DNA of 64,000 nucleotides from Murimonas intestini (GTDB taxonomy: Bacteria > Bacillota > Clostridia > Lachnospirales > Lachnospiraceae). The position numbers and the translations under genes are program-made. Positions 53,540-62,711 of the stretch are shown here, piece by piece. The stretch's first letter is position 1. Each line of letters starts with the position of its first letter. The notes under the pieces were generated by a model, which was not told where the DNA came from, searched no databases, and saw nothing but the letters and a program-made list of their open reading frames with translations. The stretch covers positions 1-64,000 of the forward strand of contig QGGY01000018.1 of NCBI GenBank assembly GCA_003148945.1, in the 5' to 3' direction.

Positions 53540-55603
53540 CTATTCGATTGTTCCTTCACAGCATCCTAAATCAAGCTCTACTTCCAGTTCGCCTGCAAAG
53601 ATCTTATCATCCTTGCCAAGTGCACCGGGAATGATGGAGAAGGTATTGGAGATACCGTCCTGTGCATCCCTGAATGGCAGCTTGGATACAGATGCCAGAG
53701 AAGCAACAGCTCCGTGGGAGTCGCGGCCGTGCATTGGGTTAGCTCCCGGTGCAAATGGTTCACCGGCTTTTCTTCCGTCAGGAGTAGCGCCTGTATTCTT
53801 TCCGTAAACCACATTAGATGTGATGGTAAGGATTGAAGTTGTAGGTCTTCCGCCGCGGTAAGTGTGATTGCCCTTGATATATCCCATAAAGGTGTGTACG
53901 ATCTCAGCAGCAATCTCATCAACACGGTCATCATCGTTTCCGTATTTCGGGAAATCACCTTCCACTTCGTAATCTACAACAATACCGTTCTCGTCACGGA
54001 TCGCTTTTACCTTAGCGTATTTAATGGCAGACAGTGAGTCAGCTACTACGGAAAGACCGGCGATACCTGTGGCAAACCAGCGTGTCACTTCCTTATCATG
54101 GAGAGACATCTGCAGTTTTTCATAGCAGTATTTGTCGTGCATGTAGTGGATGATGTTCAGTGTGTTGACATACACTCTTGCAAGCCATTTCATCATATCC
54201 TTATAGTGATCCATCACATCATCATAATCCAGGTATTCAGAAGTGATCGGACGGAACTTAGGTCCTACCTGCTTCTTGGAGATTTCATCCACACCGCCGT
54301 TGATAGAGTACAGAAGGCATTTAGCCAGGTTTGCACGTGCCCCGAAGAACTGCATCTCTTTACCAACACGCATAGAAGATACGCAGCAGGCGATAGCATA
54401 GTCATCTCCGTGAGTTACACGCATGAGGTCATCATTCTCATACTGGATAGATGATGTTTTGATTGACATAGCTGCACAGAACCTCTTAAAGTTCTCCGGA
54501 AGCTTTGTGGACCAGAGCACTGTCAGGTTCGGTTCCGGAGCCGGTCCCAGGTTCTCAAGTGTATGCAGATAACGGAAGGACATCTTTGTGACCATTGGGC
54601 GTCCGTCGATGCCGACACCTCCGATGGACTCTGTTACCCATGTGGGGTCTCCTGAGAACAGGTCATTGTATTCAGGTGTACGTGCGAATTTAACAAGACG
54701 CAGCTTCATGATAAAGTGGTCTACGAACTCCTGAAGCTGTTCCTCTGTGAATGTTCCGTTCTCCAGGTCACGCTGTGCGTAGATATCCAGGAAGGTGGAA
54801 GTACGTCCCAGGGACATAGCAGCGCCGTTCTGTTCTTTTACAGCAGCAAGGTAACCGAAGTAGAGAGCCTGGATAGCTTCCTGTGTGTTAGAAGCCGGCT
54901 TGGAGATATCACAGCCGTAGATCTCGCCCAGTTTCTTTAATTCTTCCAGAGCACGGATCTGTTCGGACAGTTCTTCGCGGTTGCGGATTACATCAGAGTA
55001 CATAATAGTACGTGTTCCGTCTTTCTGCTCCTTCTTGTCCTCGATCAGGCGGTCAACACCATAGAGGGCTACACGGCGGTAGTCGCCGATGATACGTCCC
55101 CTTCCGTAAGCGTCAGGAAGGCCTGTAATGATATGGCTGGAGCGGCAGGCACGCATTTCCGGTGTATATGCATCAAACACACCTGCATTATGTGTCTTTC
55201 TGTGTTTTTCAAAGAATTCTACGATTTCCGGATCTACTTCATATCCGTTGTCCTTGCAGGCTTTTACTGCCATACGGATACCGCCGTAAGGCTGAAGTGA
55301 ACGCTTGAAAGGTTTGTCAGTCTGGAAACCGACAATTTTTTCTTTAGATTTATCAAGATATCCAGGGCCGTGTGAAGTGATGGTGGAGATGATCTTAGTA
55401 TCCATATCCAGTACTCCGCCGGCTTCCTGCTCTTTACGGGTCAGGTCCATAACCTGTGCCCACAGGGCCTGAGTATCTTCTGTTGCACCAACTAAGAAGG
55501 AATCATCTCCTTCATAAACGGTGTAGTTTTTCTGAATAAAGTCGCGGACGTTAATTTCTTTTACCCATACGCCCTTGGTGAAGCCTTTCCACTCTTCTCT
55601 CAT
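53540..55603 (-). CDS. pflB: Pyruvate formate-lyase catalytic body, lacking the glycyl-radical domain
   Basis: The 687-residue protein is the 10-stranded barrel of formate C-acetyltransferase, which makes acetyl-CoA and formate from pyruvate and CoA. The active cysteine pair is C406-C407 in [10 protein letters not shown]. It runs to [15 protein letters not shown] and then ends in a Glu/Leu tail with [10 protein letters not shown]. Ordinary PFL is about 740-760 residues and ends in RVSGYAV; that segment is in the separate 80-residue gene. The two genes share a reading frame, but four stop codons (TAG, TAA, TGA, TAA) lie between them. ATG with AGGAGG. Promoter at 55700-55729. Confidence 0.95.
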   Translation of the reverse strand: MREEWKGFTKGVWVKEINVRDFIQKNYTVYEGDDSFLVGATEDTQALWAQVMDLTRKEQEAGGVLDMDTKIISTITSHGPGYLDKSKEKIVGFQTDKPFKRSLQPYGGIRMAVKACKDNGYEVDPEIVEFFEKHRKTHNAGVFDAYTPEMRACRSSHIITGLPDAYGRGRIIGDYRRVALYGVDRLIEDKKEQKDGTRTIMYSDVIRNREELSEQIRALEELKKLGEIYGCDISKPASNTQEAIQALYFGYLAAVKEQNGAAMSLGRTSTFLDIYAQRDLENGTFTEEQLQEFVDHFIMKLRLVKFARTPEYNDLFSGDPTWVTESIGGVGIDGRPMVTKMSFRYLHTLENLGPAPEPNLTVLWSTKLPENFKRFCAAMSIKTSSIQYENDDLMRVTHGDDYAIACCVSSMRVGKEMQFFGARANLAKCLLYSINGGVDEISKKQVGPKFRPITSEYLDYDDVMDHYKDMMKWLARVYVNTLNIIHYMHDKYCYEKLQMSLHDKEVTRWFATGIAGLSVVADSLSAIKYAKVKAIRDENGIVVDYEVEGDFPKYGNDDDRVDEIAAEIVHTFMGYIKGNHTYRGGRPTTSILTITSNVVYGKNTGATPDGRKAGEPFAPGANPMHGRDSHGAVASLASVSKLPFRDAQDGISNTFSIIPGALGKDDKIFAGELEVELDLGCCEGTIE

Positions 55604-55699
55604 TACAATAACCTCCTAAGGAATGCTTGTGATTAGTTGTACCCATAAAAAGATAAAATATTAATTAGGTCAGCCCTGTTAAATATTTATCATATTCAT

Positions 55700-55729
55700 A
55701 TAGTACTATGTACATTGTATACAAGTCAA
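55700..55729 (-). promoter_or_regulatory. Promoter of the pyruvate formate-lyase operon
   Basis: On the minus strand, TTGACT (55724-55729) and TACTAT (55700-55705) with an 18-base spacer give a leader of about 90 bases. The spacer contains TGTATACA, a small palindrome. The remaining upstream region to 55939 (about 300 bases) is AT-rich; I see nothing else in it. Confidence 0.6.
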
Positions 55730-55939
55730 TAGCTAAATCTGTTTTTTTTTAAGTACAGTGTCGAAAATGATAATAATAATTAATAATAAGGAAATAATGT
55801 ACGATACAGGTAAAAAAAGGATGGTTTTCCAAACGCTCAAAGTATCAAATACTGGCGGAAAAGTAGGAATAATGCCTTGCATCAGGATAAGAAAAGTATT
55901 ATAATAGGAACCATCTCGAAAAGAAGGAGGGATTTTAGC

Positions 55940-56146
55940 ATGAAAGTAACAAAGGATATGTTAATTGGGGAAATTCTGAATATGGATCCAGACATGGCGG
56001 CAATTCTTGTGGCAGGCGGAATGCACTGCGTAGGATGCCCGAGCGCACAGATGGAATCTCTGGAAGAAGCTGCTATGGTTCATGGTATAGAGCCGGATGT
56101 ATTGGTTGCGAGAGTGAATGCATTTCTGGAAACAAAAGAAGCTTAA
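55940..56146 (+). CDS. DUF1858 domain protein (possible redox disulfide domain)
   Basis: A 68-residue protein: [20 protein letters not shown], then [25 protein letters not shown]. The CxxC (HCVGCP) with the following helix is the DUF1858 pattern, a small domain found alone or fused to hybrid cluster proteins and thought to be redox-active. ATG 55940 has AAGGAGG; an in-frame start at 55877 lacks one. It is divergent from the PFL operon and followed by a terminator. Its function is unknown. Confidence 0.88.
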   Translation: MKVTKDMLIGEILNMDPDMAAILVAGGMHCVGCPSAQMESLEEAAMVHGIEPDVLVARVNAFLETKEA

Positions 56147-56208
56147 TAAAATTAAGTAAGTCCCGGTCTGAAGGGGCTGTGTTATATGATGCCGCCCGGG
56201 GCAAAAGA

Positions 56209-56252
56209 AAGCTGCCGTACAGTCCACAGACTGGAATGGCAGCTTATTTTTT
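56209..56252 (+). terminator. Terminator after the DUF1858 gene
   Basis: AAGCTGCC (56209-56216) pairs with GGCAGCTT (56238-56245), with AGTC/GACT inside, followed by ATTTTTT. Confidence 0.8.
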
Positions 56253-56272
56253 AGGTAAGGGGGCAGACTGAT

Positions 56273-57283
56273 ATGGTCACCATTAAAGAACTAGCTAATA
56301 TTCTGGGAATCAGCACGACAACAGTTTCTAATGTCATCCACGGCAAGACGAGCGAGGTGTCGCTTGCTACAGTGGAAAAGGTACAGAAACTTTTAGAGGA
56401 ATATGATTATACCCCGAATATAAATGCCAGGAACCTGGCCCAGAACAGGTCTAAAATCATAGGTATGGCCCTGTTCAGCAATGAGGATAAATATAAGAAT
56501 ATAGTTGCCGACCCGTTTTTTGGCAGTCTTGTCGGGGCAATCGAAAAGGAAGTCAGAAAAAATAATTATTTCTTTATGCTGTACGTATCTGATGATATAA
56601 GCGAGATCATCAGATACGTGTCCAGCTGGAATGTGGACGGCCTGATTACTGTAGGAATGAACAGGGATGAGTACCTGAAAATAAGAGGCAGGTATAAAAA
56701 GCCCATTGTTCTGATAGACAGCTATGCCCCCAAGGATATCATGGACTATGTGAACGTGGGGCTGGACGATGAGGGCGGCGGCTATATAATGACAAAATAC
56801 CTGATAGAAAACGGTCACAGGGAGATTGCCTTTATATGTGATAACCTGGAGGGCGTGGACTATATGCGCTACAGGGGATTTAAAAAGGCAGTGGGAGAAG
56901 CAGGGATCGTCTTTGATAAAAAGAACCTGATCATAATTTCACCTGTGGAAGGGGAAACTGCTGTCAGCATGAGCGAAGTATATGAAGCTGCCCAGAGGGT
57001 GACGGCAATGTTCTGCTGTTCAGATAATTACGCACTGCAGGTCACCAATGAACTTTTTGCCCGGGGGATGGATGTCCCCGGCGATGTGTCAATAGCAGGA
57101 TTTGATGACAATATATTTGCAAAGGTATGCCGGCCGGCACTTACCACTGTGTATCAGGATGTTGACAGAAAGGGCACAGTGGCTGTAGAAAAGCTCATGG
57201 CGATGCTGCGTGGCGAGGAAAATCCGAAGGACGAGATACTGCCTGTAAAGATCGTGGTAAGAGACAGTGTCCGAAAGCTGTAA
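56273..57283 (+). CDS. LacI family regulator of the alpha-glucoside transport genes
   Basis: A 336-residue LacI-type repressor: DNA-binding VTIKELANILGISTTTVSNVIHGK, hinge helix YTPNINARNLAQNR, and a sugar-sensing domain (IGMALFSNEDKYKN, GFDDNIFAKVCRPALTTVYQDV). It lies ahead of the sugar ABC operon on the same strand, separated by a strong terminator and by three copies of a palindrome centred on GCGC that overlap the downstream promoter. It is the best candidate to bind them. The start ATG has a G-rich, AAGGGGG site. Confidence 0.88.
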   Translation: MVTIKELANILGISTTTVSNVIHGKTSEVSLATVEKVQKLLEEYDYTPNINARNLAQNRSKIIGMALFSNEDKYKNIVADPFFGSLVGAIEKEVRKNNYFFMLYVSDDISEIIRYVSSWNVDGLITVGMNRDEYLKIRGRYKKPIVLIDSYAPKDIMDYVNVGLDDEGGGYIMTKYLIENGHREIAFICDNLEGVDYMRYRGFKKAVGEAGIVFDKKNLIIISPVEGETAVSMSEVYEAAQRVTAMFCCSDNYALQVTNELFARGMDVPGDVSIAGFDDNIFAKVCRPALTTVYQDVDRKGTVAVEKLMAMLRGEENPKDEILPVKIVVRDSVRKL

Positions 57284-57312
57284 AAGTACAGGAAAAGGAA
57301 GAAAAAGCTTCT

Positions 57313-57351
57313 AAAAAGCAGATAAATCGATGTTGGTTTATCTGCTTTTTT
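57313..57351 (+). terminator. Terminator after the LacI gene
   Basis: AAAAAGCAGATAAA (57313-57326) pairs with TTTATCTGC (57337-57345) and a run of six T. Confidence 0.85.
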
Positions 57352-57429
57352 ATATTTTGCACAAAAATGACAGTGCTGGATTGTGAAAATATGTCAAAGG
57401 TCTATTGTACAAAAGTTATAAAAATGTAG

Positions 57430-57506
57430 CTTATGCGCATAAGTTATTGACTTATGCGCATAAGGTGATTAAAATCAAAGATGTAAATAAAACTTATGCG
57501 CAAAAG
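57430..57506 (+). promoter_or_regulatory. Three phased LacI-type operators over the sugar ABC promoter
   Basis: CTTATGCGCATAAG, a perfect 14-base palindrome with central CG, occurs at 57430-57443 and 57451-57464; CTTATGCGCAAAAG (one mismatch) is at 57493-57506. Start-to-start distances are 21 and 42 bases, two and four helical turns. The first two straddle the -35 box. Confidence 0.8.
57447..57475 (+). promoter_or_regulatory. Promoter of the alpha-glucoside ABC operon
   Basis: TTGACT (57447-57452) and TAAAAT (57470-57475), 17-base spacer; the -35 overlaps the second operator. Confidence 0.7.
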
Positions 57507-57557
57507 CAAACAGGGCAGCGCAGAATATAGTAAGAATAAAAATATGAGGTGAACAGC

Positions 57558-58970
57558 ATGAAAAAGAAATTATTATCAGCGGTGTTGGCAGGAGTTATGG
57601 TAATGGGGACTTTGGCAGGATGTGGAAGCAGCTCTGCAACTGAAACAGAAAAGGAGACCAAAGCGGACACAACTGAGGCAGCAGCACAAGATGATACGGC
57701 AGCAGCGGAGGATACAGCAGCAGGAGATACGGCAGCAGCAGAGGATGCGGCAGAAAGTACGGAAGCGGCAGGCGAAGAGGCAGCGCCCACCAGTGAGCCT
57801 ATCAGATTTATGAACACGAAGATTGAGATTGATGAGCCTCTTAAGGCTTTTGCAAAAAAATATCAGGAACAGACAGGGCAGGAGGTTGTCATTGAATCCC
57901 TGGGAGGCGGAGTGGATGTTAACGGACAGCTGAAGAATTATTATGCAGCAGGAAATATGCCGGATATCTTCGCATATGCAGCTGACTCCTATCAGTCTTT
58001 TAAAGACTGGCTGGCGCCACTTGACGGTGAATCATGGATCGCTGATACAGACTATGCTTTTACAGCAGATGATGGTACTGTCGTAGGTATGCCGTTTGCA
58101 GTGGAAGGAATTGGAGTTACATATAATAAGGACATCCTTGATAAAGCCGGGATTGACCCCGCCACACTTACGACAATTGACGCTTACAGGGCAGCATTTG
58201 AGAAGCTGGATGGTATGAAGGATGAGCTGGGGCTTCAGGCAGTATGCTCCGTGGCGGCTGAATCAGGACAAATGAACTGGTCTACAGGAAACCATATGAT
58301 GGCTGTCTATATCGCACAGGGACAAGACAGAAGCGATAAGTCTCTGATAGAGATGGAACAAAAAGGTGAAATTGACAAAGAGCGTATGTCACAGTTCGCT
58401 GACTGGGTAAAATTACTCTTTGACTATGCAGACCAGAACGTGCTGATATCAGGAACATATGATGACCAGCTGGCACTGTGGGCACAGGGCAAAACAGCTT
58501 TCATCACACAGGGAAACTGGATTGACCCTTCCCTCGACACATATAATGCAACATTTGCCTGCGGGATCGCCCCGGCAGCATTCTCTGCAGAAGAGACAAC
58601 AGGTATCCTTGCAGATGCTCCTGCAGTGTGGGGAATCTATAAAGACAGTGACAAGATTGACGCATGTAAGAAGTTTTTAGAGGCACTGGCAACAACTGAA
58701 GAAGGGCAGCAGGCGCTTGTAATTGACTGTGGTATGGTATCACCGTTTAAATCCTGCAAACTGGAGCCGACTACTCCTCTGGCAGCCAGCATGATCCCTT
58801 ATATTAAAGATGGCAATACTTATGCATGGGATTGGCTGATGCAGCCGGAAGGTATTGCACAGAACGCTACAGGTGCGGTATTCGAGCTTTATGCGAAGGA
58901 CCAGCTCGACAAAGAAGGGTTTGTAGATATGATGGAGTCCACTATAGCAGACTATGCGGCACAGCAATAA
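57558..58970 (+). CDS. Sugar ABC transporter solute-binding lipoprotein
   Basis: A 470-residue extracellular solute-binding protein: signal peptide with lipobox TLAGC (lipidated Cys22), a low-complexity Ala/Thr/Glu/Asp linker (25-75), and a family 1 binding domain (INTKIEIDEPLKAFAKKYQEQTG-type start, GGGVDVNGQLKNYYAAGNMPDIF). It captures oligosaccharides for the two permeases downstream. Alpha-glucosides are suggested by the GH13 enzyme at the end of the operon. ATG 57558 has GAGGTG 7 bases upstream; the track's 57549 is a GTG. The ATPase is absent and is probably a shared MsmK-type subunit. Confidence 0.93.
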   Translation: MKKKLLSAVLAGVMVMGTLAGCGSSSATETEKETKADTTEAAAQDDTAAAEDTAAGDTAAAEDAAESTEAAGEEAAPTSEPIRFMNTKIEIDEPLKAFAKKYQEQTGQEVVIESLGGGVDVNGQLKNYYAAGNMPDIFAYAADSYQSFKDWLAPLDGESWIADTDYAFTADDGTVVGMPFAVEGIGVTYNKDILDKAGIDPATLTTIDAYRAAFEKLDGMKDELGLQAVCSVAAESGQMNWSTGNHMMAVYIAQGQDRSDKSLIEMEQKGEIDKERMSQFADWVKLLFDYADQNVLISGTYDDQLALWAQGKTAFITQGNWIDPSLDTYNATFACGIAPAAFSAEETTGILADAPAVWGIYKDSDKIDACKKFLEALATTEEGQQALVIDCGMVSPFKSCKLEPTTPLAASMIPYIKDGNTYAWDWLMQPEGIAQNATGAVFELYAKDQLDKEGFVDMMESTIADYAAQQ

Positions 58971-58989
58971 GCTGTGCTGCAATCCCGGG

Positions 58990-59017
58990 CAGTTACAATA
59001 AGCCAGTTACAATAAGC
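58990..59017 (+). repeat. Tandem 14-bp duplication
   Basis: CAGTTACAATAAGC occurs at 58990-59003 and immediately again at 59004-59017, between the binding-protein gene and the first permease gene. It could lengthen the intercistronic gap; no hairpin is formed. Confidence 0.7.
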
Positions 59018-59039
59018 GTCAGAGAGAGGAGATAGCAGC

Positions 59040-60080
59040 GTGAACAGCAGTGCGAAAAAGACCATTTCATTGATTGCCCTGATTGTCGGAATAGCGGCCA
59101 TGGCAGTTGCCCTGTATCTGGACTTCACAGGAAGCCAGAATGCATACAGGGGAGGTATTCTGATCGTTGGAGCAGTCCTGGTGCTCTTTGGAATCTATTA
59201 TTATCCGACAAAGAAGCACCGCAAAATTATTAATTTTATCTTTTTATTCCCGTTAGTCTTCGCATTTGGGGTTACAGTCCTTGTCCCTTTCATCTGTGGT
59301 ATCTTCTACTCACTCACAGACTGGGACGGAGTCAAGATGACACAGTTTGTGGGGCTTGGAAATTACATAAAGATGTTTCAGTCAAAAGACTATTTATATT
59401 CCTTTGTGATAACCTTTATTTTTACAGTTATTAACATGATATCAGTAAATATAGTGGCGTTTGCTCTGGCGCTGCTGTGTACATCAAGGGTAAAGGGCAG
59501 AAACTTTTACCGTGCTGCGTTTTTCGTGCCGAACCTGATCGGCGGCATTGTACTGGGCTATGTATGGCAGTTTATCTTTAATAAGGTATTTACTTCCGTT
59601 ATCGCAGGAAGTGTATCCATGCTGACAGATCCGAACCAGGCTCTTGCAGCCATCCTTATCGTGAGCACATGGCAGTATGCTGGCTATATTATGATGATCT
59701 ATGTGACAGGGCTTCAGGGTGTGCCCAAGGATGTACTGGAAGCTTCCTCAGTGGATGGGGCAAATGCCTGGACGACACTTAGAAGGATAAAAATGCCTAT
59801 GATCGCAAATACTTTTACGGTATGTATCTTTTTGACACTGGTCAATTCTTTTAAACAGTATGACTTAAACCTTGCACTTACCAATGGCGCTCCAAGCCGG
59901 ATATTAGCCGGAAAGGCCGTACAGTCAACGGAACTGCTGGCCCTGAATATAGTTAACACAGCAATCAGCAAGAACCAGTATGCGCTGGGCCAGACAAAGG
60001 CGGTAGTATTCTTTATCATACTGGCTATCGTTTCACTGACACAGGTATCGATCAGTAAGAAAAAGGAGGTTGAGATGTAA
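59040..60080 (+). CDS. Sugar ABC transporter permease (MalF type)
   Basis: A 346-residue permease with eight predicted membrane segments; the first two precede the core. The EAA motif is EASSVDGANAWTTLRRIKMPMI. GRNFYRAAFFVPNLIGGIVLGYVWQFIFN is the conserved core start of MalF-like proteins. Start is GTG 59040 with GAGAGGAG upstream. It overlaps the next permease gene by one base (TAATG). With the binding protein and MalG-type permease it forms a CUT1 sugar importer. Confidence 0.92.
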   Translation: MNSSAKKTISLIALIVGIAAMAVALYLDFTGSQNAYRGGILIVGAVLVLFGIYYYPTKKHRKIINFIFLFPLVFAFGVTVLVPFICGIFYSLTDWDGVKMTQFVGLGNYIKMFQSKDYLYSFVITFIFTVINMISVNIVAFALALLCTSRVKGRNFYRAAFFVPNLIGGIVLGYVWQFIFNKVFTSVIAGSVSMLTDPNQALAAILIVSTWQYAGYIMMIYVTGLQGVPKDVLEASSVDGANAWTTLRRIKMPMIANTFTVCIFLTLVNSFKQYDLNLALTNGAPSRILAGKAVQSTELLALNIVNTAISKNQYALGQTKAVVFFIILAIVSLTQVSISKKKEVEM

Positions 60081-60937
60081 TGAAAGCACAAAAAATGAGA
60101 ACAAGGGCTGCAGAAGTTGTGGCTATTCTCCTGACACTTGTCATGCTCTCTCCGTTCTTTTTGGTAATAATAAATGCGGCCAAAAAGAGCGCAGACATTG
60201 TTATCAGCCCGGTATCGCTGCCGTCAGAGTGGTCACAGCTGTTTACTAATTTTAGTAATGTCATTAACAACCAGAGTTTTAATTACTGGAATTCCTTTTT
60301 CAGTTCGCTATTGATTACGGTAGTATCCCTGGCGCTGCTCACTGTATTTTCCAGTATGGCAGCCTGGGTGCTGGTCAGAAATAAGACAAAATGGTCATCT
60401 TTTATTTTCATGATATTTGTATCGGCCATGGTTATCCCATTCCAGGTAGTCATGCTGCCTCTCCTCTCCACATTTAAGAACTTGTCCAGTTTTCTGGGAA
60501 TCAGTATGCTGCAGAGCTATAAGGGTGTCATCTTCGCCTATCTGGGATTCGGGGGGTCTATGTCAGTATTTATCCTTCATGGGTTCATAAAGGGGATCCC
60601 GTATGAACTGGAGGAAGCGGCATGGATTGACGGGTGTAGCCCGGAAAAGACATTTTTTAAAGTAGTATTTCCGCTTCTGAAGCCAATACAGGTAACAGTG
60701 CTGATACTGAACGGTATCTGGATCTGGAACGACTATCTGCTCCCATCCCTGATGCTGGGGCTGAATGGTAAGATTAAGACACTTCCTGTAGCGGTGAGCA
60801 GCTTTGTAGGTTCCTATGTAAAGCAATGGGATCTGATACTTTCAGCAGCATTTCTGGCTATGGTGCCAGTCATTATCCTGTTTATCTTTGCCCAGAAGCA
60901 GATCATGCAGGGAATGGTAGAAGGAGCTATTAAGTAA
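60080..60937 (+). CDS. Sugar ABC transporter permease (MalG type)
   Basis: A 285-residue permease with six membrane segments and the EAA loop EEAAWIDGCSPEKTFFKVVFPLLKP; IWNDYLLPSLML is a typical MalG-like motif. Its ATG overlaps the previous stop codon (TAATG), so translation is coupled. No ATPase gene follows; it is instead followed after 11 bases by the GH13 enzyme, so import and cleavage are made together. Confidence 0.93.
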   Translation: MKAQKMRTRAAEVVAILLTLVMLSPFFLVIINAAKKSADIVISPVSLPSEWSQLFTNFSNVINNQSFNYWNSFFSSLLITVVSLALLTVFSSMAAWVLVRNKTKWSSFIFMIFVSAMVIPFQVVMLPLLSTFKNLSSFLGISMLQSYKGVIFAYLGFGGSMSVFILHGFIKGIPYELEEAAWIDGCSPEKTFFKVVFPLLKPIQVTVLILNGIWIWNDYLLPSLMLGLNGKIKTLPVAVSSFVGSYVKQWDLILSAAFLAMVPVIILFIFAQKQIMQGMVEGAIK

Positions 60938-60948
60938 AGGAGAAAAAT

Positions 60949-62622
60949 ATGCAGGAGAATTGGTGGAAGAACGCGGTCGTATACCAGATATATCCCCGCA
61001 GCTTCATGGACAGCAACAATGACGGCATTGGTGATCTTAAAGGAATCACACAAAAGCTGGATTATTTAAAGGAACTTGGCGTTGATATCATCTGGCTCTC
61101 ACCAGTCTATAAATCGCCTAATTGTGACAATGGGTATGATATCAGCGATTACCAGGATATCATGGACGACTTTGGGACTATGGCTGACTTTGATGAAATG
61201 CTGGATGAAGCACATAAACGGGGCCTGAAAATCATGATGGACCTGGTAGTCAACCACACCTCTGATGAACATCCGTGGTTCATCGAGAGTGCAAGATCAA
61301 AAGACAATCCCTACAGTGATTATTATATCTGGAGGGATGGAAAAGAAGGAAAGGAGCCGACAAACTGGGAAGCCAGCTTCGGAGGTTCCGCATGGGAGTA
61401 CTGCGCAGCGAGAGACCAATATTATTTACACGCATTTGCGGTAAAACAGCCGGATCTGAACTGGGATAATCCAAAGGTCCGCCAGGAAGTATTTCAGATG
61501 ATGGACTGGTGGTGCCAAAAGGGGATTGACGGTTTCAGGATGGATGTGATCAGCATGATATCAAAGCCTGAAGTTTTTGAGGACGGTCATGTGAGAGAGG
61601 GGCACCAGTATGCGGAGATCGGACCTATCATTACACATGGGCCTCACGAGCATGAATATCTGAAAGAGATGAACAGAGAGGTATTATCCAGATACCCTCT
61701 TGCCACTGTAGGTGAAACAGCATGCGTGACTGTTGAGGAGGCTAAGAAGTATGCGGGTTTTGATGAGCATGAGCTGAATATGGTTTTCCAGTTTGAGCAT
61801 ATGGATCTGGATTTTGGAAGCTACGGGAAATGGAATAACAGACCGCCCAGACTGACACAGCTTAAAGAAGTACTCAGCAAGTGGCAGACGCAGCTTCACG
61901 GAAAAGCGTGGAACAGTTTATACTGGGACAATCATGACCAGCCCAGGGTAGTGTCACGGTTTGGAAATGATAAGGAATTCAGGGCTGAGTCAGCCAAGAT
62001 GCTGGCAATCTGCCTGCATATGATGCAGGGTACGCCCTATATCTACCAGGGTGAGGAGCTTGGCATGACAAATGCAGGATTCACCTCAATTGACCAGTAC
62101 AGGGATATAGAGAGCATCAATGCGTACCACGAGATAGTGGAGGGAGGGATTGCAGGAGAAGATTATATGATGGAATGCCTGCGCTTTAAAAGCAGGGATA
62201 ATGCAAGAACGCCGATGCAGTGGGACAGCAGCGTAAATGCAGGCTTTACAGAGGGCACGCCCTGGATAGAGGTAAATCCCAATTATACCGGCATTAACGC
62301 CCGGGCGGCGCTGGCAGATAAGGATTCCATCTTTTATTATTATAAGAAGCTCATCGGGCTGCGCAAGGAGTACCAGATCATCACAGAAGGCAGCTATGAA
62401 CTGCTTCTTCCGGACAGTGAGGAGCTTTATGTGTATACTCGCACATACGGAGATGAGAAGCTGCTGACAGTCTGCAACTTTACCGGGGATATTCAGAAAT
62501 TTGAAGTGCCTGGAGGATTTGAGAAGAGCAGATGCCTGATCGGAAATTATTCAAGAGATGTTTATAAGGGTCAGATCGAACTGAAACCCTATGAGGCTTT
62601 TGTACTGTATAAGTGTAGATAG
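60949..62622 (+). CDS. GH13 alpha-glucosidase (oligo-1,6-glucosidase type)
   Basis: A 557-residue cytosolic GH13 enzyme. The conserved regions are DLVVNHTSDEH, the nucleophile Asp in GFRMDVISMI, the acid Glu in ATVGETAC and the third acid in DNHDQPRVVSRFG; IYPRSFMDSNNDGIGDLKGI is the calcium-binding-type N-terminus of oligo-1,6-glucosidases and related enzymes. It hydrolyses terminal alpha-linked glucose from isomaltose-, maltose- or sucrose-type sugars brought in by the adjacent transporter; linkage preference cannot be read with certainty. AGGAG precedes ATG; a strong terminator follows. Confidence 0.92.
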   Translation: MQENWWKNAVVYQIYPRSFMDSNNDGIGDLKGITQKLDYLKELGVDIIWLSPVYKSPNCDNGYDISDYQDIMDDFGTMADFDEMLDEAHKRGLKIMMDLVVNHTSDEHPWFIESARSKDNPYSDYYIWRDGKEGKEPTNWEASFGGSAWEYCAARDQYYLHAFAVKQPDLNWDNPKVRQEVFQMMDWWCQKGIDGFRMDVISMISKPEVFEDGHVREGHQYAEIGPIITHGPHEHEYLKEMNREVLSRYPLATVGETACVTVEEAKKYAGFDEHELNMVFQFEHMDLDFGSYGKWNNRPPRLTQLKEVLSKWQTQLHGKAWNSLYWDNHDQPRVVSRFGNDKEFRAESAKMLAICLHMMQGTPYIYQGEELGMTNAGFTSIDQYRDIESINAYHEIVEGGIAGEDYMMECLRFKSRDNARTPMQWDSSVNAGFTEGTPWIEVNPNYTGINARAALADKDSIFYYYKKLIGLRKEYQIITEGSYELLLPDSEELYVYTRTYGDEKLLTVCNFTGDIQKFEVPGGFEKSRCLIGNYSRDVYKGQIELKPYEAFVLYKCR

Positions 62623-62630
62623 TAACAAAA

Positions 62631-62692
62631 AAAGCGCTTCACGGTTCCTGCCGCATTGATGGCAGGAGCTGGAAGCGCTTTGCTGTTTTTTT
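62631..62692 (+). terminator. Terminator of the alpha-glucoside operon
   Basis: AAAGCGCTTC (62631-62640) pairs perfectly with GAAGCGCTTT (62672-62681), with CCTGCC/GGCAGG inside, followed by GCTGTTTTTTT. It can also act on the convergent mecA gene. Confidence 0.85.
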
Positions 62693-62711
62693 CTAACAAT
62701 ATATCTAAGTC

